DNA from: JAKFEE01 sp036675815 | Lineage (GTDB): Bacteria > Pseudomonadota > Alphaproteobacteria > Rhodospirillales > Magnetospirillaceae | DNA: 64,000 nt | Assembly (NCBI GenBank): GCA_036675815.1 | Contig: JAKFEE010000005.1 | Coordinates: 1 to 64,000, forward strand | Reading direction: 5' to 3' | Part shown: piece by piece, positions 61,526-64,000 of the stretch | Layout of the letters: every line of letters starts with the position of its first letter | Position numbering within the stretch: position 1 is the stretch's first letter | The notes under the pieces: model-generated | What the model was told of the DNA's origin: nothing | Database searches by the model: none | Seen by the model: only the letters and a program-made list of their open reading frames with translations | Made by a program: the position numbers and the translations under genes

Positions 61526-62593
61526 GTGGTATCTGCATATCGCTGGCTGATGACCGAGGTGGCCAAGCCGATGGTCAAGGACGTGTTCGATCTTGGCGAT
61601 CCGGAGCCAAGCCAGGTGGTGGTGGAGGTCGCCGGTTGCGGCGTCTGCCATACCGACCTCGATTATTACTATAACGGGGTGCGCACCAATCACCCGCTGC
61701 CCCTGGCCCTGGGCCACGAGATCAGCGGCCGGGTGGTGGCGGTCGGCGCTGGGGCGGAACCCTGGCTGGGCCGGGCGGTGATCATTCCGGCGGTCATCCC
61801 CTGCGGCGAATGCGATCTGTGCCGGCGCGGCAAAGGCACCATCTGTCGCGCCCAGATGATGCCCGGCTACGACATCCAGGGCGGCTTTGCCAGCCACATC
61901 ACCGTGCCGGCCCGCGGCCTGTGCGCCGTGGACGAGACGCGGCTGGCCGCGGCCGGCCTTAGCCTGGCCGACCTGTCGGTGGTCGCCGATGCGGTGACCA
62001 CGCCCTACCAGGCCGTGCAGCAGAGCGGGCTCGGCGAGGGCGACCTGGCCATCATCATCGGCGCCGGCGGCGTCGGCGGCTATTGCGCGCAGATGGCCCG
62101 CGCCTTCGGCGCCACCGTGGTGGCGATCGACATCGATCCCGCCAAGCTGGCCGCGCTGGCCGGGGTCGCGGCACTGACCCTTGACGCCAAGGCCATGGAT
62201 GCGCGCGCCCTGAAGAAGGCGATCGGCGCCTTCGCCAAGGACAACGGCCTCCGCAGCACCGAATGGTTCATCTTCGAATGCTCGGGCAGTACGCCCGGCC
62301 AGGAAAGCGCCTTCAACCTGCTGGTCCACGGCGCCACCCTGTGCGTCGTCGGCTACACCATCCACAAGGCGCAGTTCCGTCTGTCCAACCTCATGGCCTA
62401 TCACGCCCGGGCGCTGGGCAACTGGGGCTGCGTGCCCGAGCACTATCCGGCGGCGCTCGACCTCGTGCTGTCGGGCAAGGTGCGGATCAAGCCGTTCGTC
62501 GAGCCCCATCCGCTGGATGACATCAACGCGATTTTCGAGAAGGTGTACCGCCACGAACTGAAGCGGCGGGCCATTCTCGTTCCCGCCCCCTAG
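61526..62593 (+). CDS. had: 6-hydroxycyclohex-1-ene-1-carbonyl-CoA dehydrogenase
   Basis: Zinc-dependent MDR alcohol dehydrogenase of 355 residues. The pattern VEVAGCGVCHTDLDYYYNGV, RTNHPLPLALGHEISGRVVA, WLGRAVIIPAVIPCGECDLC RRGKGTIC, GYDIQGGFASHITVPARGLC and SNLMAYHARALGNWGCVPEH is the well-conserved signature of Had, which oxidises 6-hydroxycyclohex-1-ene-1-carbonyl-CoA in Thauera-type anaerobic benzoyl-CoA degradation. The catalytic Cys and the four-Cys structural zinc site are intact. The start is GTG 61526, 6 bases after GGAGGA. Dch, Oah and benzoyl-CoA reductase genes would be expected beyond the right edge. Confidence 0.9.
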   Translation: MVSAYRWLMTEVAKPMVKDVFDLGDPEPSQVVVEVAGCGVCHTDLDYYYNGVRTNHPLPLALGHEISGRVVAVGAGAEPWLGRAVIIPAVIPCGECDLCRRGKGTICRAQMMPGYDIQGGFASHITVPARGLCAVDETRLAAAGLSLADLSVVADAVTTPYQAVQQSGLGEGDLAIIIGAGGVGGYCAQMARAFGATVVAIDIDPAKLAALAGVAALTLDAKAMDARALKKAIGAFAKDNGLRSTEWFIFECSGSTPGQESAFNLLVHGATLCVVGYTIHKAQFRLSNLMAYHARALGNWGCVPEHYPAALDLVLSGKVRIKPFVEPHPLDDINAIFEKVYRHELKRRAILVPAP

Positions 62594-62760
62594 GCGAATT
62601 GGGTGGCCGTGGCTCGCGAGACTCGGGAATGCGCCAGGTCCGGCAAAACGGCGATCATCGCCGGACGTGCCGCTGCCCCGTGGCCACGATACCGCCCCCG
62701 CCTCGGCTCCTCACCTGCGTCGGCGTCGCGCCGCGGTGCCGGCACTTGTTGCACGCGTTT

Positions 62761-62785
62761 CCCCATCCGCTCGGTGCGGGTGGGG
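62761..62785. terminator. GC-rich hairpin upstream of ABC binding-protein gene
   Basis: CCCCATCCGC-TCGGT-GCGGGTGGGG, a 10-bp stem with one G-U pair and a 5-base loop, midway in the 270-base gap between had and the binding-protein gene. No T-tract follows, so attenuation or mRNA stabilisation is as likely as termination. The rest of the gap shows no gene. Confidence 0.4.
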
Positions 62786-62863
62786 ATGAAAGCCGCGCCA
62801 AAGCGGCATCGCCCAAGCCGGGAGGACTGACCCGGCGAAACAAGAACAGGGAGGAAACACATT

Positions 62864-64000
62864 ATGTCTGGCAAGTTCATCGTACCGGCGGCGGCGATTG
62901 CTGCCGCATTACTGCATGCCGCGCCCGCCGACGCCGCCGCGTGCAAGGTCAAGGTCGGCTTCATGCTGCCCTACAGCGGCACCTACGCCCTGCTGGGCGC
63001 CAACATCACCGACGCCTTCAAGCTGCGCGTCAACGAGGTCGGCGGCAAGCTGGCGGGCTGCGACGTGGAGTATGTCCAGGTCGACGACGAATCGGCGCCG
63101 CCGAAGGCCAAGGACAACGTCATGAAGCTGATCTCGAAAGAGAAGGTGGACGTGCTGGTCGGCACCGTCCATTCGGGGGTGGCCGAGGCCATGGCCCAGG
63201 CGGCGCGCGAAGAGGGCGTCATCACCATCATTCCCAATGCCGGCGCCGACAAGATCACCGGCGCCATGTGCGCGCCCAACATCTTCCGCACCTCGTTCAG
63301 CAATTGGCAGGTCAACTACCCGATGGGCGACGTGGTGCTCAAGGACGGCCACAAGACGGCGGTGACCGTCAGCTGGAATTATCCGGCCGGCCATGAGCAG
63401 ATGCAGGGGTTCAAGGACTCCTTCACCGCCGGCGGCGGCAAGATCATCAAGGAGATCTATCTCGACTTCCCCAATGTCGAGTTCCAGGCGCACCTGACCG
63501 AGGTCGCCGCGCTCAAGCCCGACGCGGTGCACACCTTCTTCGCCGGCGCCGGCGCGTTGAAGTTCCTCAAGGACTGGTCGGCGGCCGGGCTGCAGGGCAA
63601 GATTCCGCTCTACGGTTCGGGGTTCCTCACCGACGGCGTCTATCAGAAGGCCGGTGCCGCCGCCAACGGGGTCAAGACCACCCTGCACTACGCCAACAAT
63701 CTCGACATCCCCAAGAACAAGAAGTTCCGGGCCGACTTCCTCAAGGCTTCGGGCCGCGAAGCCGACGTCTACGCCGTCCAGGGCTATGACGCGGCCGAGT
63801 TGCTGCGTATCGGCCTCGAGGCCGCCAAGGGCGACATCTCGCAGAAAAAGACGGTGATCGCCGCCATGGAGGCGGCGACCGTCGACAGCCCGCGCGGCAA
63901 GTTCACCCTGTCGAAGTCCCACAACCCGGTGCAGGACTATTACCTGCGCGAGGTCGTCGACGGCGAGGAGAAGGTCGTCGGCGTCGCCATGAAGGCTCTC
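62864..64000 (+). CDS. ABC importer substrate-binding protein (Peripla_BP_6), 3' truncated by window
   Basis: The first 379 codons of a Liv-type binding protein; no stop is reached. A Sec signal peptide (IVPAAAIAAALLHAAPADAA, cleavage near AAACKV) precedes VKVGFMLPYSGTYALLGANI and VDVLVGTVHSGVAEAMAQAA, ANIFRTSFSNWQVNYPMGDV-like CAPNIFRTSFSNWQVNYPMG and YAVQGYDAAELLRIGLEAAK. Binding proteins of this type beside had/bcr genes import benzoate or related aromatic acids. GGGAGGAAACACATT precedes the ATG. Permease and ATPase genes probably follow outside the window. Confidence 0.88.
   Translation, partial: MSGKFIVPAAAIAAALLHAAPADAAACKVKVGFMLPYSGTYALLGANITDAFKLRVNEVGGKLAGCDVEYVQVDDESAPPKAKDNVMKLISKEKVDVLVGTVHSGVAEAMAQAAREEGVITIIPNAGADKITGAMCAPNIFRTSFSNWQVNYPMGDVVLKDGHKTAVTVSWNYPAGHEQMQGFKDSFTAGGGKIIKEIYLDFPNVEFQAHLTEVAALKPDAVHTFFAGAGALKFLKDWSAAGLQGKIPLYGSGFLTDGVYQKAGAAANGVKTTLHYANNLDIPKNKKFRADFLKASGREADVYAVQGYDAAELLRIGLEAAKGDISQKKTVIAAMEAATVDSPRGKFTLSKSHNPVQDYYLREVVDGEEKVVGVAMKAL

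Overview
The window is about 66% GC, packed with genes on both strands, and typical of a free-living, metabolically versatile alphaproteobacterium, probably in the Rhodospirillales and Magnetospirillum-like. That placement is inference. It rests on codon and GC usage, the LPS-type glycan genes, the alphaproteobacterial QVHFREPG dihydroorotase subfamily, several CoA-dependent aromatic-acid modules, and a Thauera/Magnetospirillum-type 6-hydroxycyclohex-1-ene-1-carbonyl-CoA dehydrogenase at the right end. No rRNA, tRNA, CRISPR array, prophage or insertion sequence was seen.

Layout. 1-4.2 kb: start of an electron-transfer flavoprotein beta gene (cut by the window edge), a HutC-type GntR regulator with two operator-like palindromes at its start, a small lipoprotein, an AcuI-type acrylyl-CoA reductase, a TauE/SafE exporter, then a repeat-filled gap. 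4.2-9.8 kb: a tightly overlapping minus-strand operon of two GT4 glycosyltransferases, a GT9 heptosyltransferase-like enzyme, an O-antigen-ligase-like protein and dihydroorotase. 9.9-14.3 kb: ygfZ, the ABC-F ATPase uup and a FAD oxidoreductase fused to a Rieske domain. 14.4-25.4 kb: an arylpropenoate (hydroxycinnamate-like) catabolic locus with a MarR regulator, a crotonase, a 3-hydroxyacyl-CoA dehydrogenase, a five-gene Liv-type ABC importer, a feruloyl-CoA-synthetase-like ligase and an acyl-CoA dehydrogenase. A shared 21-bp motif lies upstream of its transcription units.

25.5-26.8 kb: a paired TIGR02587/TIGR02588 membrane-protein couple. 27.0-31.9 kb: the least familiar locus, a four-gene cassette (acyl carrier protein, AMP-forming ligase, asparagine-synthetase-like amidotransferase, NAD-synthetase-like amide ligase) behind an AT-richer leader. 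It looks like a carrier-protein-tethered amidation pathway. 32.0-33.5 kb: an SDR and a TetR regulator behind a 22-bp palindrome that recurs (20/22 identical) at 51.2 kb in front of a CoA-ester catabolic operon. 33.5-38.1 kb: DUF6064, Tat-exported aldo/keto reductase, DUF3147, an orphan histidine kinase and a patatin. 38.1-40.9 kb: a ferric-reductase-like flavocytochrome with an inserted CxxCH motif plus a periplasmic ethylbenzene-dehydrogenase-gamma-like heme protein. 41.3-45.3 kb: a second asparagine synthase, a BaiN-like flavoprotein and an alpha/beta hydrolase.

45.7-51.2 kb: a minus-strand operon of two crotonases, an SDR, an acyl-CoA dehydrogenase and an aminobenzoate/benzoate-type CoA ligase, beta-oxidation-like chemistry probably under the TetR regulator. 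51.5-52.7 kb: phosphopentomutase. 52.8-58.9 kb: an FCD-type GntR regulator, UbiD decarboxylase, UbiX prenyltransferase and a TAXI-TRAP transporter. 59.0-64.0 kb: a MarR regulator, a DhbE-like aryl-AMP ligase, the Had-type dehydrogenase and the start of an ABC substrate-binding protein. This right end probably continues into anaerobic benzoyl-CoA genes beyond the window. Three families of intergenic palindromic repeats run through the whole window; one of them supplies the last codons of the NAD-synthetase-like gene.
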